Source: Undaria pinnatifida
Taxonomy: Eukaryota; Sar; Phaeophyceae; Laminariales; Alariaceae
DNA length: 64,000 bases
Assembly: GCA_012845835.1 (NCBI GenBank)
Contig: JABAKD010000024.1
Span: forward strand, 6,412,578 to 6,476,577
Reading direction: 5' to 3'
Each line of letters opens with the position of its first letter. The first letter of the stretch is position 1. Below are positions 31,034 to 42,210 of this stretch, in pieces. The notes under the pieces were generated by a model. The model did no database searches. It was given only the letters and a program-made list of their open reading frames with translations, and was not told where the DNA came from. The position numbers were made by a program, and so were the translations under genes.

Positions 31034-31855
31034 GCAAGCATGCCCCACACTACCTAATATTTCGATGGGTATAACTCTGACCGCCACTCGAGCAGGATCC
31101 AGTGTTTTCTTTCCATATTATTTCCAAACGCAACACGAAACCGGCTAACCTGCAGTCGCGAAACGTCGACTATTCCCACACGCCAAACGTGGATGCACTG
31201 CATACTTGAACATCGAACGTGTTGTGGTTATAGCGACACAAGGTAGCGACATTATTAATAACAGTCTCTCACTGAGGGACGGTTTCTTCTTCTCTGGATG
31301 GTCGCCTTTCAACCTGTAGACACGAGGATTTTAGCCAGAAACGATAGAGATTCGGCTGTACCTTATTTAGAAGCCACACGCTCACTCCACGGCCCGGCAT
31401 TGAACAGAGCTTCCTTCAGCCAAGAGTACCTGGAAAAATGCTCTCAAGAATCAACACACTAAACGACAGTTCGGCATTGCTGGCAAGCCGTGAGAGTATG
31501 GCCTGGCGTCGTATACAGACTGCGCCACAAAGAGAAAACAACACAACAGCATAGTTCGTACGGAACTGCCAATGCCGCCGTCCGTATAGAAACAAGTCAT
31601 CCCTACATTCATGCTGTTAAAGGTGACGTCCCATCCGCTCGAAGAGATTCAAAACCACAGCGTTGTCGATCCACCATATGTGGAAATATTGTTATCTTGT
31701 ATGGGAGACACCAATGAACAACCTACACAGTAAACTTGCGGGACGTCGCATACAGGTGCGCCACTTCAACCCCTCCCCCATCCCCCTCCCCCACGGGCGG
31801 AACCGTCTACAACAACAATGCCAAACGCCACTGAATGGCAAATTCGAAACCGGGC
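31034..31855. other. Collinear array block, unit 2, with decayed copy of the 114-aa ORF
   Basis: Matches 7750-8568 of unit 1. The homologue of the 114-aa ORF (about 31495-31830) is interrupted. A plus-strand ORF over the terminal exon region is a shadow of the minus-strand gene. Confidence 0.5.
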
Positions 31856-33857
31856 TCATTCCATTGGGTGGTCGGTGGTCACGCCCCACACCGTCTTCCC
31901 CCCCAGGCGAACTTCCACTCCATCATCGACCACATGCAGCTTGTAGTCGTTGCTCTTCCTCTTCCGTCTCAACCGATTCCTCCACTCGTGCTTGTGCGGG
32001 CCGGATCGTGACAAAACCGTTATCCCGTCGATCGTTACCTCCTGTGCAAATGTTCGGGGGGGGGGTTATATATGCAAGACGAATAGGGTGGAAGTGAGGC
32101 AGACGCTCCAATTGGAGACGTCGCGATCAACACGCTTGAAGTAACGAGTTCGTCTGTCCAAGGTTTATTAATCAAACCCTACTCCCAGAAACCGCTGCAG
32201 GCCTGTAACCCCGCGCATATTGATATGAAACCCGTCATGTTGGCTCTGTGAATGGTCACAATATACTTACGGAGTTCGTGCTGAGCGTTTTCTTTACGTA
32301 GGTACACGCACAAAGAATGTATCAGTACGAGGACAACGTCCCGCCACTGTCGGCGCTACGACAGCGGCACGTTTGACGGCAACCACGAGAAGTTGCGCTG
32401 AGTTTGGTGGTGGCCTCGTGATAATCACTGGTACAGCGTGCTTTAAAACGATATTTGCGATACTACCGCTACTTGCTCAAAACACCGAAACACCCGGTCT
32501 CACGACTCACCAGGCGTCCCCTGTTGTCCAGTGTGATAACCACCCTCCCCAGGTGTACCCTTGCGAGTTCCACATCCTGGTGGTCCCGCCTCTGCCATGG
32601 AAGCCACCCCATAGAACCCCCCGTACCCCCTGCGATTACCTTGGACGGCCCATCCCGCATCTGTTGTTGCAGTTCTTTTCTGGCTTGGAGGATTCGCTTA
32701 AGCTTACCTCCGTTGGAAGCTAGCAGCAACGTCGAGTGAACCCGTCGGCAGTCGTCGCTGGGTGCAACAGCCGACGACTTTCCCAACAACCTGGCGAAAA
32801 TAACGCAACCGTTGCTGGCGGGCCATATCATGGACTTGCCAGTCCGCGACTGAAGCTTCCCGTCCAGCTGCTCACCCACGTTAAGCGAGGCCTTCGGGCC
32901 TAGCCCCAAGGGGAGGCTGGCGGGGAGGGTAGGACTGAGGCTGTGGCCGGCGGGGCTGGGGCTGGAGTTGGAGCTCGGACTGGGGCTGGGCCTCGTGCTG
33001 GGACTAACGCCGGGCCTGCGTCCGTTGAGGCAGATGTAGTACGTCCGGCGCGTGGGCTCGGGGGGGGCGGTCCAGCGGTATGGGCTTGGGCTTGAGTCGC
33101 GGATGGGTTTGAAGAGTGGGTCGCTTGGCCGAGGGTGGATGCTTGGTCGCCAAAGTAGCCAAGTAACCAGGAAGCGAGTAATAGAAAAGAAGGAGTTGTC
33201 GTAGGGGAGGCAAGGTTTCGTGACGCTATATGGGCCGTCTGGGAGGGGACCGGGGCTGTGGCCGCGCGGATTGAAGGCAAGCGTAAATGTGGCCTCGTTA
33301 GGGTAAGGGTTGGGGCTGAATATGCCGCGGTATGGGCTGGTGCGGGGGCTTGGATTGAGGCCGTTGAGGCCGATGACAAAGGTCCGTCGTTTGCGGCTGG
33401 GGGTGATCTGGCCGTCGGAGTTGACGTGGTTGGCGTCGGGGCTGGTGCCCGTGCTGAAACCGTGGGCGTCGGGGATGTCGGTGTGATCCTGGTGAGAGTT
33501 GGTGTTAGCGTGGTCCAATTGGCTGTCATCCTCGTCGATGTCGGTTGTGCCGGTGAACGCACAATCGATTTCGGTGGGAGGGGGGAGCGACCGTCCTCCT
33601 GTGCTATCAGAGTAGCGAGTCAAGACGAAAAAACCTCCCAATGTTTCGTCGTCGCCACTTTCGACAGAAGGAGGAGACGGGTACGATGAGGAAATGGGGG
33701 ACGAAGTAGAAATGTCGTGGATGGTGGGGGAGGAATTACTGCCAGGCGCAGGGTTTAGTCTGGCGTGGTAGGCTGCCATCGAAGCCTTGATTGTGGGCCC
33801 TAGCTCGTCCTTCTCTCCGTGGTTCTCGTCCTGTGAGTTGGAGAAATGCACACACAA
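31856..33857 (-). CDS. Spliced Pro/Ser-rich gene of unknown function, unit 2 (open copy), join(31856..32041,32511..33857)
   Basis: The long exon is open from 33857 to 32511 (449 codons) and ends RVVITLDNRGRL at a GTGAGT donor. A second exon from 32041, after acceptor TTTGCACAG, to the stop at 31856 (61 codons) begins EVTIDGMTVLSRSG and joins in the same phase across a 469-bp intron, giving about 510 aa. A strong acceptor (TTTCTCCAACTCACAG) at 33831 suggests that the first codons (MCVHFSNSQ) may be intronic, with an upstream exon or a start at MAAYHARLN. Features are an acidic N-terminus, recurring motif RRTF-I-LNG (KRRTFVIGLNG, ATFTLAFNPRG, RRTYYICLNGRRP), a SPSPSSNSSPSP tract, a basic helix KRILQARKELQQQM and a second-exon RRKRKSNDYKLHVVDDG. 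No family recognised. Confidence 0.6.
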
Positions 33858-34410
33858 AGAAAGGTAGATAGCAAGGGCGTACGAGTGAGCCTTCCTGTGT
33901 TGGATATGTGGCCATATTTAATCGTGGGCGAGAAACATGGCACAGCAAGCGAAACAAGGTCAAGTTCGTTAATCTACATGTTGTTCGGGGATTAGTTCTA
34001 GGTGCAATAGTCAATTTTAGAGCTCAATCGTAAGCTATACCTTTCTTGCTCGACTTGTGGTACTCTAAAGTTTGCGAATTGGGCATCAAGATCCCGATTG
34101 TGTTTAGAGAATGTTTACGTATGCTGTGAATGGCTCGGTTTGGTTTACCCATTAACGATCACCATGTATGCGCATCCCGCGATCATATTGGGCTTGCTTA
34201 GGTTGCTGTTTTTGCTCGGGAAACTGCTCAGCTCATTTGTTGTATACGTGTACCTGATGCTGGAAAAGTACGTCGTAATGGTAAATGTAAAGGTCGAAGA
34301 GGCTGCTAGTAGCTCCGGCCTTTTCGTAGGCCCGCGAATCTATAGTTCAACAATAGTAAGGGGTCATGGGTAAAACTTGCACAAACGGAAAACTGAAGAC
34401 TGATTCTGTA
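33858..34410. other. Array stretch between gene and MITE, unit 2
   Basis: Collinear with 11195-11740. The expected place of an upstream exon of the minus-strand gene; none can be fixed. Confidence 0.35.
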
Positions 34411-34633
34411 ATAGCCCCTCTAAAAAAACCGGCGACTTTCTTTAACGAACGTTTCATGGCTGCTTGACACGAGGAAGGATACTATGAAAACATATCTTCA
34501 TATAGTTTCTCGATTGCAACGGACTATTGAACGACGACGTCGAGGTGGCAAGGGCACCGTATTTGAGGAGATACGACCGGGAGCTGGTTTTAAAACCAGC
34601 GATTTCGTTACAGAAACGTTACGGGGGCTACCG
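34411..34633 (+). mobile_element. ~220-bp MITE, unit 2 copy a
   Basis: Syntenic with 11743-11964, so this insertion predates the unit 1/unit 2 duplication. Ends ATAGCCCC and GGGGGCTACCG, with TA before the left end. Confidence 0.7.
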
Positions 34634-34953
34634 TTGAATGACTCTGAAACAGGCTGGTCTAGGAATGGAACGTGTAAAGATGTAAAAAAGCAACACCCAA
34701 ACACGGTACAACATGTACAGAAATAACTGCGGACCGCACCCTGTGGTTCACGTTCCGACCGTACCGTAGCATCACCGTTACCACCTGCACGATAACGAAT
34801 ATAGTTGCGACACATATTTACGTGTTTCAACACCATACAAGAACTTTGCGCACGGTTGTAAAGAGGGTTCGAACAACCGACTTCTGGTGCGTAAACGACG
34901 TAGCCCGTTTCATATAATAGGCGCTTAGTGTATAGTACGTACTGTAGTGCCAC
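34498..34953 (-). CDS. Unrecognised 151-aa ORF ending inside a MITE, unit 2
   Basis: Same length and start (MALQYVLYTKRLLYETGYVV) as 11829-12284, with changes such as ASGHGD to AGGNGD. As in unit 1, the C-terminal third is read through the MITE. Preservation over recent copies is weak evidence for translation. Confidence 0.25.
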   Translation of the reverse strand: MALQYVLYTKRLLYETGYVVYAPEVGCSNPLYNRAQSSCMVLKHVNMCRNYIRYRAGGNGDATVRSEREPQGAVRSYFCTCCTVFGCCFFTSLHVPFLDQPVSESFNGSPRNVSVTKSLVLKPAPGRISSNTVPLPPRRRRSIVRCNRETI

Positions 34954-35064
34954 GTCTACGCATGCAGCATGTTCATTTGATAGTTATCTCGAATGTACCA
35001 TTGTGGACAAAAATGCGTGGCCCGATAGGATATTCTACCTTGCATTTATTCCCCGAGTAGCAGT

Positions 35065-35352
35065 TCATGTGCGTGTACGAACTGCAGTACATACAACATT
35101 ACCATTATGTGCGGTAACAACTCGTATTTCAGTGTTGTTGGGCGATGAGATGGAATATTTATCATAGGCACGTACCTGGTACATTGCATGTGGTACGGTT
35201 AGCGAGAATGATACACCTGTATACGATACCCCAATGTCGCGACGAACGTTACCGGCAACATAAGAATATCGTAAACTCGTTTTTGTTGCCACTGATACCA
35301 CGGGAGAGCGCTGATCTGCCACTGATAAACGTTCTCGCTGAAGGGGAAGCAC
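35065..35352 (-). CDS. Unrecognised 95-aa ORF, unit 2
   Basis: Homologue of 12393-12680 at equal length, with about ten amino-acid differences, among them RSSAADQ to RLSVADQ. Competing plus-strand ORF 35145-35360 persists. Status uncertain. Confidence 0.2.
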   Translation of the reverse strand: MLPLQRERLSVADQRSPVVSVATKTSLRYSYVAGNVRRDIGVSYTGVSFSLTVPHAMYQVRAYDKYSISSPNNTEIRVVTAHNGNVVCTAVRTRT

Positions 35353-35482
35353 TAGTTTAATTGTATCCTTGGCTTGTGCCTTCCGTTGATATATCTGTGA
35401 AAAAAATCAGGTATACAATCCAGATAGAGCGTACGTGTAGCTGCTGCTTTTTGTGTCAACAGGTCAAACTCTCACCAGAGTA

Positions 35483-36127
35483 TCAACCCCTTAGGGTACC
35501 ATAAATTTCAACTTGTGGTACCCTTGGGGCTTTCGAGTGCTCAGCGGTTTCAGCTCTTGGCACCGATAGAACTAGCCAGGACTCCGCCTCTTCGGCTCCT
35601 GGTATCCTTGGGACGGGCGAGGAATTAAACACTTCTCCTCCTGGTGGCCTCGGCACTTGGGCCTGGGTCATCCACAATGACTGGTACTGCCCAGTCATCG
35701 GCTGGGTCCCGTGCAATGGCATTGTTACCCGTGGCGCTCTTTGGATTGTGAGGATTCGCTTGACGCGGTCCACTGCTATTGCACTATTCTTCAGCCGAGT
35801 AGCGGTTTCAACAGTACCGAGAACGGAGTATAATAGTGCACAGAGCACGTAACAATAGTACAGCAGTACGTCTGCAGCCCAGGCGGGTTTTTGACGCATT
35901 GGACGGTGGTGATCATTGTGCATGCGTACCAGGAGATACTACCAGGTACAGGGTTTAGCGACGACTAACCGCATCAAAAGCAGGAATAATGGTAGAATCA
36001 CGACGTACCCATTGGGTATATATATTCCGCCGCCGGTTATCATGAAAACATCGGACCGGATGGGGCCTCCTGCCCCGGCTGGGCTCCCACCAACATTGGT
36101 CCCTGGCCTGGTGTGGACTGGTCTCAT
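35483..36127 (-). pseudogene. Unit 2 copy of the 214-aa membrane-protein ORF, interrupted
   Basis: The frame corresponds residue by residue to 12809-13453 but is split at the Trp-Trp pair of the unit 1 protein (CTWWYLL) by an in-frame stop. The upstream 62 codons (36127 downward) hold the first membrane segment. A downstream ATG (MHNDHHRPMRQKP) would restart 146 codons with the second membrane segment and the VPRxPGxE repeats. The unit 1 copy is therefore the likely functional or ancestral state. Confidence 0.5.
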
Positions 36128-36129
36128 CT

Positions 36130-37136
36130 ACACCCTCAACTGGAGTATATCGTATCCAAATATAGTTGTCGGCGATCACGCGGTGAACTATTTCCGAGTG
36201 CCAGCAACAGTGGCAACACGACTAGTTATAAAGATCCATGTCACAGCTGTACGATACAGAGTATTGGTTTATAAGAGGTACTGCACTCCAAAAAAGGGGT
36301 ACCCTCGGTGTTCTCAACATGCTCGTGACAACCCAAGCCAAAAAAAGATACAACACACCCACGGGCCGATGCTGATAATTTTCATTTTGTTTTCCTTCGA
36401 GTCATCAATTTTGCTCTCCAGCTCAACCCGCATCGGTTTCAACGTCAGCGATCTTCTCGTCAAGCGGTTATCGTAGGTGTCTTCCCTTCTCCCCCGCGGT
36501 GTTGGGCATCCTCGTGACGAATGTATTTGGCCTATTCCAGTAGTGCGGTCATAATAAAGGTATGCTGTCAAAAAGATAATCTGTCACAAACATCCAAAAA
36601 GGTACAAGGCATCATGACACAATATTAAGGTAGGCACTGGTGACCAAGACGGTATCACGGCATAGAGCAAGCGTGCAGACACTTCACATGCCAGGGATTG
36701 GACAAAGTTACGCTGTTGGAAGGGGCCACCACGATGGGACCGTCAGTCGTGAACAATTGTGACACTTTGGCCCCAACTTTCCCACTGTGACCTCCATATT
36801 TCTTGCACCTCGTCCTCACTCTCCTCCCCTGCTTCACCTTTGCACACTACTTAGTTAGTCAAGCCTACCTGTCGGAAAGAACGCTGAAGCGAGTGCCTGT
36901 CTCAACTTCTAACCCCTATTTGTCGTGCGACCTAACTATCAGACATGCAGTGGCTGCTGTCCTCACATCCTACGAGAACGTGGTGCTACCTCACGGGCAA
37001 TGGCGCAATCTTCGTTTGTTGTTTCTTTCCTCTTTGCATCAGTCACAATCAGGCTAACCCAATATCAAGAGGTGATCTAGTTTGGTGTTGATACTCTCAC
37101 CCATCTGGAGAGGGGTGGCGTGTGAACGTGGAACTG
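36130..37136. other. Array stretch with no assignable gene, unit 2
   Basis: Collinear with 13454-14480. A 186-codon plus-strand ORF starting at 35916 overlaps the antisense of the membrane ORF and is longer here than in unit 1 through an indel; I treat it as a shadow. Confidence 0.45.
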
Positions 37137-37138
37137 CT

Positions 37139-37567
37139 TCAAGCACTACCACTACCACTACCACTGCCGCTCGACGATGCTGGCTGTGGTCGGTCTAAAC
37201 GCCGCTCACCGTTGGATCCTGGTTGGGATCTTCGCATACGATGCTCCTTAGGAAGGAAGCCGTGTCTGGAGCAGTCCAGTCTCTGGAGGCAAATTTGTGG
37301 CAGGACCTCACCACGGAAGGGACACCGCCAAACAGGCTCTGTGCGGACGCGCTGGTGCTGCCGTTGAAGACGGTCGTGGACAAGATCGAAGCCAAGACGA
37401 AATAAGTCTTCTTCATCGTGCCTAAAGAGCGTTGCTGCCGCGATCAAACCGGGAAGAACCTTTGCCACAAGCCTTGTCGACTGGGAAGGGCACAGCTGCT
37501 GTGGGCGGGGCTGGGTGGAGGCTAACGGGCTGTGGGCTGTGGGCATGCACTGGAAAGATACAGCCAA
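37139..37567 (-). CDS. Coding-like block with competing frames, unit 2
   Basis: Homologue of 14483-14914. The minus frame at 37195-37416 (MKKTYFVLASILSTTVFNGS, signal-peptide-like) and the plus frame at 37223-37405 (ending VVDKIEAKTK) are both preserved. I cannot decide which is real; no family recognised. Confidence 0.25.
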   Translation of the reverse strand: MAVSFQCMPTAHSPLASTQPRPQQLCPSQSTRLVAKVLPGLIAAATLFRHDEEDLFRLGFDLVHDRLQRQHQRVRTEPVWRCPFRGEVLPQICLQRLDCSRHGFLPKEHRMRRSQPGSNGERRLDRPQPASSSGSGSGSGSA

Positions 37568-37569
37568 TC

Positions 37570-37950
37570 AAATTCGAGGAACATTCAATTGACATAAATA
37601 AAATGTCTTTTACATACCACATTTGTACTCCAACGAACTTTACATTTACACCCAGAACGGTAGAACGGACCAACCCACAATCACCTAAAGAAAGGGAGGA
37701 TATCAAGCATCAAACATCACAGTTCCATACCATAGTTATTGCGACAGCATCACATCAAAAGCAATGCTGTACAATACAATACAATACAAAAAATATTGTT
37801 TGACTCTTAGTGGGCGGATTTCCATGATATATCTGACCAACAATGTCTACTGTCAAGCTCCTCTGTCCTACAACAACAGCGAGTGAGTGGTGTACGTGTA
37901 CCTTTTTCCCGAAGTCCCATGGGACACTTTGCCGGAGGCAATCGGCAACC
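37570..37950. other. Stretch before the minisatellite, unit 2
   Basis: Collinear with 14915-15290. Has the short AATAC run near 37775-37788. No gene. Confidence 0.5.
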
Positions 37951-38240
37951 ATGCGTAATCCATGGGCAACCCATGAGCAACCCATGGGCATCCAAAGGGC
38001 AACCCATGGGCTATCATCATCAACCAATGGGCGCCCTATGGGCATCCCACGGGCATCCCTCGGGCTATCACCGCCAACCCATGTGAGGGAATGCCATGGG
38101 TAATCCATGTGCAGCCCGTGAGGAACCCGTGGGCTATCACCACCAACCCATGTGCCATTCGTTGGCATTCCATGGGCCATTGCCACCAACAAGGGGCAGG
38201 TATCCCATCCATGGGCATTCCATGGGAACCCCATGGGCTA
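37950..38240. repeat. CCATGGG minisatellite, left block, unit 2
   Basis: Same phase and linkers as 15290-15590 and 1-330. Confidence 0.9.
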
Positions 38241-38407
38241 GGTAAAAATAACAGCGCCGAATGAAAGACAAACAACGTAGTTGCTCGTAGGTGCTCGCAT
38301 CTACACTGTCATTTTATTTAATATTTAACATGAGGGACCCATGGGCACCCTGTACATACCCTATACATATTCAATGGGTCGCCCATGGATTGGCCATGAG
38401 ACCTATG

Positions 38408-38770
38408 GGTTTGGGTAAGCTATTGGTTAACCTTTTGCACGTGGTCCAATATACTAATACCCCACTAATACTTAAAAAATGGCGTCGTCGGCAAGACGAT
38501 GGGTTTTTTTTGGGTGTCGTGGGTTCAAATCCCACCATCCACAATTAGAAACTTCTCCAGACTTTCCCCATGTCGAACTTGAAAAATGCTCTCCCCGGCA
38601 TACCCAGGAAATGAAACCGCTTGGATATTGACAGGTCCGCCCGCATATCCGGCCGACATGGTATCCCGCCGTTTCAGGGGGGGCAGCGTTATAAGGCTTA
38701 GTTTGGGTAAGCTACTGGTTAACCTTTCGCAAGTGGTCAAACGCACTAATACCCCACTAACACCTTAACA
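38408..38770 (+). mobile_element. TRIM-type miniature LTR element, unit 2 (old copy)
   Basis: Syntenic with 15751-16113, so it was present before the unit 1/unit 2 duplication and absent from unit 0. Direct terminal repeats at about 38408-38475 and 38687-38770 enclose a primer-binding-like TGGCGTCGTCGGC and a right-hand G tract. Non-coding fossil with diverged ends. Confidence 0.7.
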
Positions 38771-38879
38771 GCTCTCCGTGGTCCGGCCATAGCTAGTACT
38801 CTCGTGCAAAGCATTCAAAATAGGAGAACAAATATGTAGGGCCCACTAGCCTTCGTGTTGCATTCGAACCTGTGTTGGG

Positions 38880-40400
38880 ATCTACTCTACCCCATGGGAT
38901 GCTCACGGGTTGCCAATGGGATGCCCATGGAATGCCCATGGAATTCCCATGGGTTGGTGGTGATGGTCCATGGGTGGCCCACGGGTTGGCCACGCGATGC
39001 ACCTGGATTGCCCCTGGGAGGTTCTCGGGGTGCCCGTGGGATACCGTTGGGGTGCCCATGGGATGTCCAAACGTTTTGCTGGTACTAGACCACGGGTTCA
39101 TTGGTCACCCACGGTTGACCCATGGGTCACCCACGGCAAGCATTTGGTTTCGCCCATCGATCATCCACGGATAGTCCATGTGTCACGCCCGGGATGGCCC
39201 ATGCGCCACCCATGGTTAGCGCTTGTGTATCCCATGGATCACCAACGGGTAGGGCATGGGTGCCCACCGGTTAGCGCGTGAGTCACCCACGGCTAGCCCA
39301 TGGGTTGCTCATGGGTCACCCATGGTCCCACAGCTATCCCATCTTAGGGCATCCGCGGATGACCTATGAGTTGTCCATGTGTGACACCCGTGGGCCACCC
39401 ATGGGTTGCCCAAGAATCGCCCACGGGTTGCCGACTACTTAGGTGTGTTAGGCCATGAGTCATCCATGGTCCGCCCATGCGTCATGCATAAGTTAGAGGT
39501 GGCGCGGCAATCCATGGTTGGGGACCTCGTTCATTTTTGGTTGTAGCGCGCGGGTCACCCACGAATCAATCATGACTTACAGGTGGTAGCCCATGGGTCG
39601 CCTATGGGTCACCCGCTGTCGGACGGTTAGCCCAGAGCCATTCTATGGTAGCTCCCCCAACGTTTCTTTAACAAAATCGCCGGATTCAAAACCAGCTCCC
39701 TATCGTATCTCCTGAAATATGGTGTCCCTCGACACCTCGACGTCATCGATTGATCGACCTTTGCACGCAAGAAAATATATGGATACTTTGTTTTCAATAG
39801 TATCCTTCCTTGTATCGAGCAGCCATGAAACGTCCGTTAATGAAAATCGCTGGTTTTCGGGGGGGGCTGTCGTAGAATCAGTCCCCACTCTTAGACCATG
39901 GGTCACCCACATGGGTCACCCATGGCTGACTGATACACCATAGGTCCCCAACGGGGCACCCGTGACTTAGTGGTCCTAGTCTACCGGTCCCCATGGGCCA
40001 TTCACGGCCCCACGGTTAGCCTATGAGTCACCCATGTGCCATGGGTCACCCACGGATGTTCACTCATGGGTTTGTTGTGTTTTTCCCCATGCTTCACCCT
40101 TGTGTCACTCACGGTCCCACGGTGTGTCTGGTCAATGGTTCACCCACGGATAGCCTATGGGTCAGCCATGGTTAGTCTATGGGTCGCCCAGGGTTCGTCC
40201 ACATGGATTACCTATGCGTCGCTCATGGATCGCCCGTGGGCCACCCATGACTTCGTGATACTACCCCATAGGATACCCACGGGTAGCCCATGACTCGACC
40301 ATGGGCTACCCACGGTACCACGGCTGGGCCTTCGGCCAATCACGGATAGTCTGTGGGTCGCCCTTGGGTGTTCCATGTGAATCCCATCGGTGGCCCATGG
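38880..40400. repeat. CCATGGG minisatellite, middle and right blocks, unit 2
   Basis: Parallels 16220-17760, including the switch from ATGCC to TCACC linkers and the internal MITE. Confidence 0.9.
39646..39872 (-). mobile_element. ~220-bp MITE within the minisatellite, unit 2 copy b
   Basis: TGGTAGCTCCCCC at the left and GGGGGGCTGTCG at the right, TA on both sides (39644-39645 and 39873-39874). Syntenic with 16989-17207. Confidence 0.75.
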
Positions 40401-41410
40401 AAGGCGAAAGTATAAGCTGGAAATATCGAAAAATAACACATATCACGCAGTTGCCAAACACTGAGTGCAGTACAGTCGTTGTTCCGCATTAGTGCAGAGC
40501 CTTGCCAGATAACACTACCGGCGCTAACGCGAGACCCCGAACTACCATTGAGTATTGCTGTACTCTGCAAGACCAGGTTGTGGCAAGTAAATTCCACCGC
40601 ACTAAAGCAGGGACCCTCACAAATAGGTGCCGCATCTCAACACGGACCCACCGCTGCATCGACAATTCAATCGGTTGAATTAACGGCCCGAGTGCCCGGA
40701 ATGATTTCGTAGAAACACAAGGGGTACCGAGCCATGCGTTCGACTGGCTAAACTTAGCGGTGAAATGGAGGCATATCTCCTCCCGTAGCCTGTGTCAGTG
40801 GTCGATGAGATGAAATATGCTGTGAATGAGGTGGAGGGTGTAAGGAAGGAGGTTGAAAAGGTGAAGAGATGGGGCATGGAGACGGGAGATGATGAGGCGC
40901 AGGTAGGAGGAGTGCTGCAGTTACCGCCGGCACCACCCCGTGCTCGGCTGCGTCAGCTGAATCCCAGAACGATGAAGGCGACGGGGGGAGGGGATTCCGG
41001 AGGGACAAGAGATTGCTCCGCGGTTTGGTTGTGAAACTGAACTATCAATACGAGTTTTCATGCCCATCAAGCTGGGTGGAAACGTGGGTTGCCCAGCCTA
41101 GTAACGTGTGGGAATGAGCTGGAATCGGCACGAGCTACCTGGTTACGGTGAAGGGCGCTGAGAGGCACGGACACTTGGTTGGTGAAGGCTACCCCCCGTT
41201 CTGACCACGATAAGTCCCTCCGTTTTCGTTTTCGGTTTTATATTTGTACTCGTTCTGAGTATAGCAGCGTAGCAATTGTAACTATTTGCTTTAATGCGAA
41301 GTAGAGGCACGTAGCACAAACAATTCGTCGTCCCATGTTCTTACCATGCTCTTCATGCGTATAAACGTGCATAAAATACGCCGGAAATAAAGAGAGGAAC
41401 ACGAATTACC
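40400..41410. other. Conserved array block without an assigned gene, unit 2
   Basis: Third copy of the block seen at 1600-2750 and 17760-18823. Frames differ from the other copies, so no gene is called. Confidence 0.5.
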
Positions 41411-41412
41411 TA

Positions 41413-42126
41413 CAAGCTGGGCCGGCCAAGAAACCCATAATCCGTCAGTCGGGCATATCTTTTGAACGACAGTGACCCACTGCAAACTGAGCATATCCTC
41501 GTAATCAGCTAGATGCGGTGGTCATGTTAAGCCCTCCAGCTTGAGAATCTGCAAACTTGGCGCCGAAAAAAGTGTCTGCCACTCACGTTTCCAAGTTTGA
41601 GCATTTTTTTTCATGATCTGTTTGTGTTGCTTTCTCTAAAATTGCTCGAAATACAAAGTGGATGGAATTGGTTTACTTTTTCTGGGCATGTACATCTTGA
41701 GACGAGGAGTAGAGACATATGCTTTTCATTTCATGGGTCAATTTCTTTCGAAAGTTATGGATGAATCCCTGAAATATATGTAAATTTGTATGCAGAGGCA
41801 CTTCGGTGGAAACTTGGCCATGCACCTCTCAATTTTTGAAGTTAGGACTTGAAATTTTTACACGTGATTTGGACCGAGCCCACCAAAACAGTACTTGGCG
41901 AGCTCAGGAAAATAAAAACTGCCGACATACGGCCAGCTAAACGTTTTCCATGATCATGGAATGGACGAAACGTCAACGGATGATATTTTTTTGTTTTGAG
42001 CTCGCCAAGTAGTGTCTCGGCGAGCCTGTTTTAAATCGCGTGTCAAAATTTCAGGTCCGAACTCGGAAACCTGAGCGGGACACAGCGATATTTGTTTATT
42101 TTGAGCGTCTTGGCCGGCCCAGCTGG
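41413..42126 (+). mobile_element. 714-bp TIR element with TA target duplication, unit 2 only
   Basis: Terminal inverted repeats CAAGCTGGGCCGGCCAAGA and, reverse-complemented from the right, CCAGCTGGGCCGGCCAAGA. TA flanks at 41411-41412 and 42127-42128. Unit 1 has the empty site with one TA (18739-18740). A second, internal inverted pair (ACTTGGCGAGCTC near 41896 and GAGCTCGCCAAGT near 41999) is embedded in a longer imperfect inverted repeat (about 41845-41910 against 41998-42065). There is no ORF of transposase size, so it is a Tc1/mariner-type non-autonomous element. Confidence 0.9.
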
Positions 42127-42210
42127 TATCTTGGAGAAATATGATGCTGGGTACGAATGATGACTGATGGCTGCCTCACGTAACGCTGGCTTGTGGCGGT
42201 CGTATTTTCC

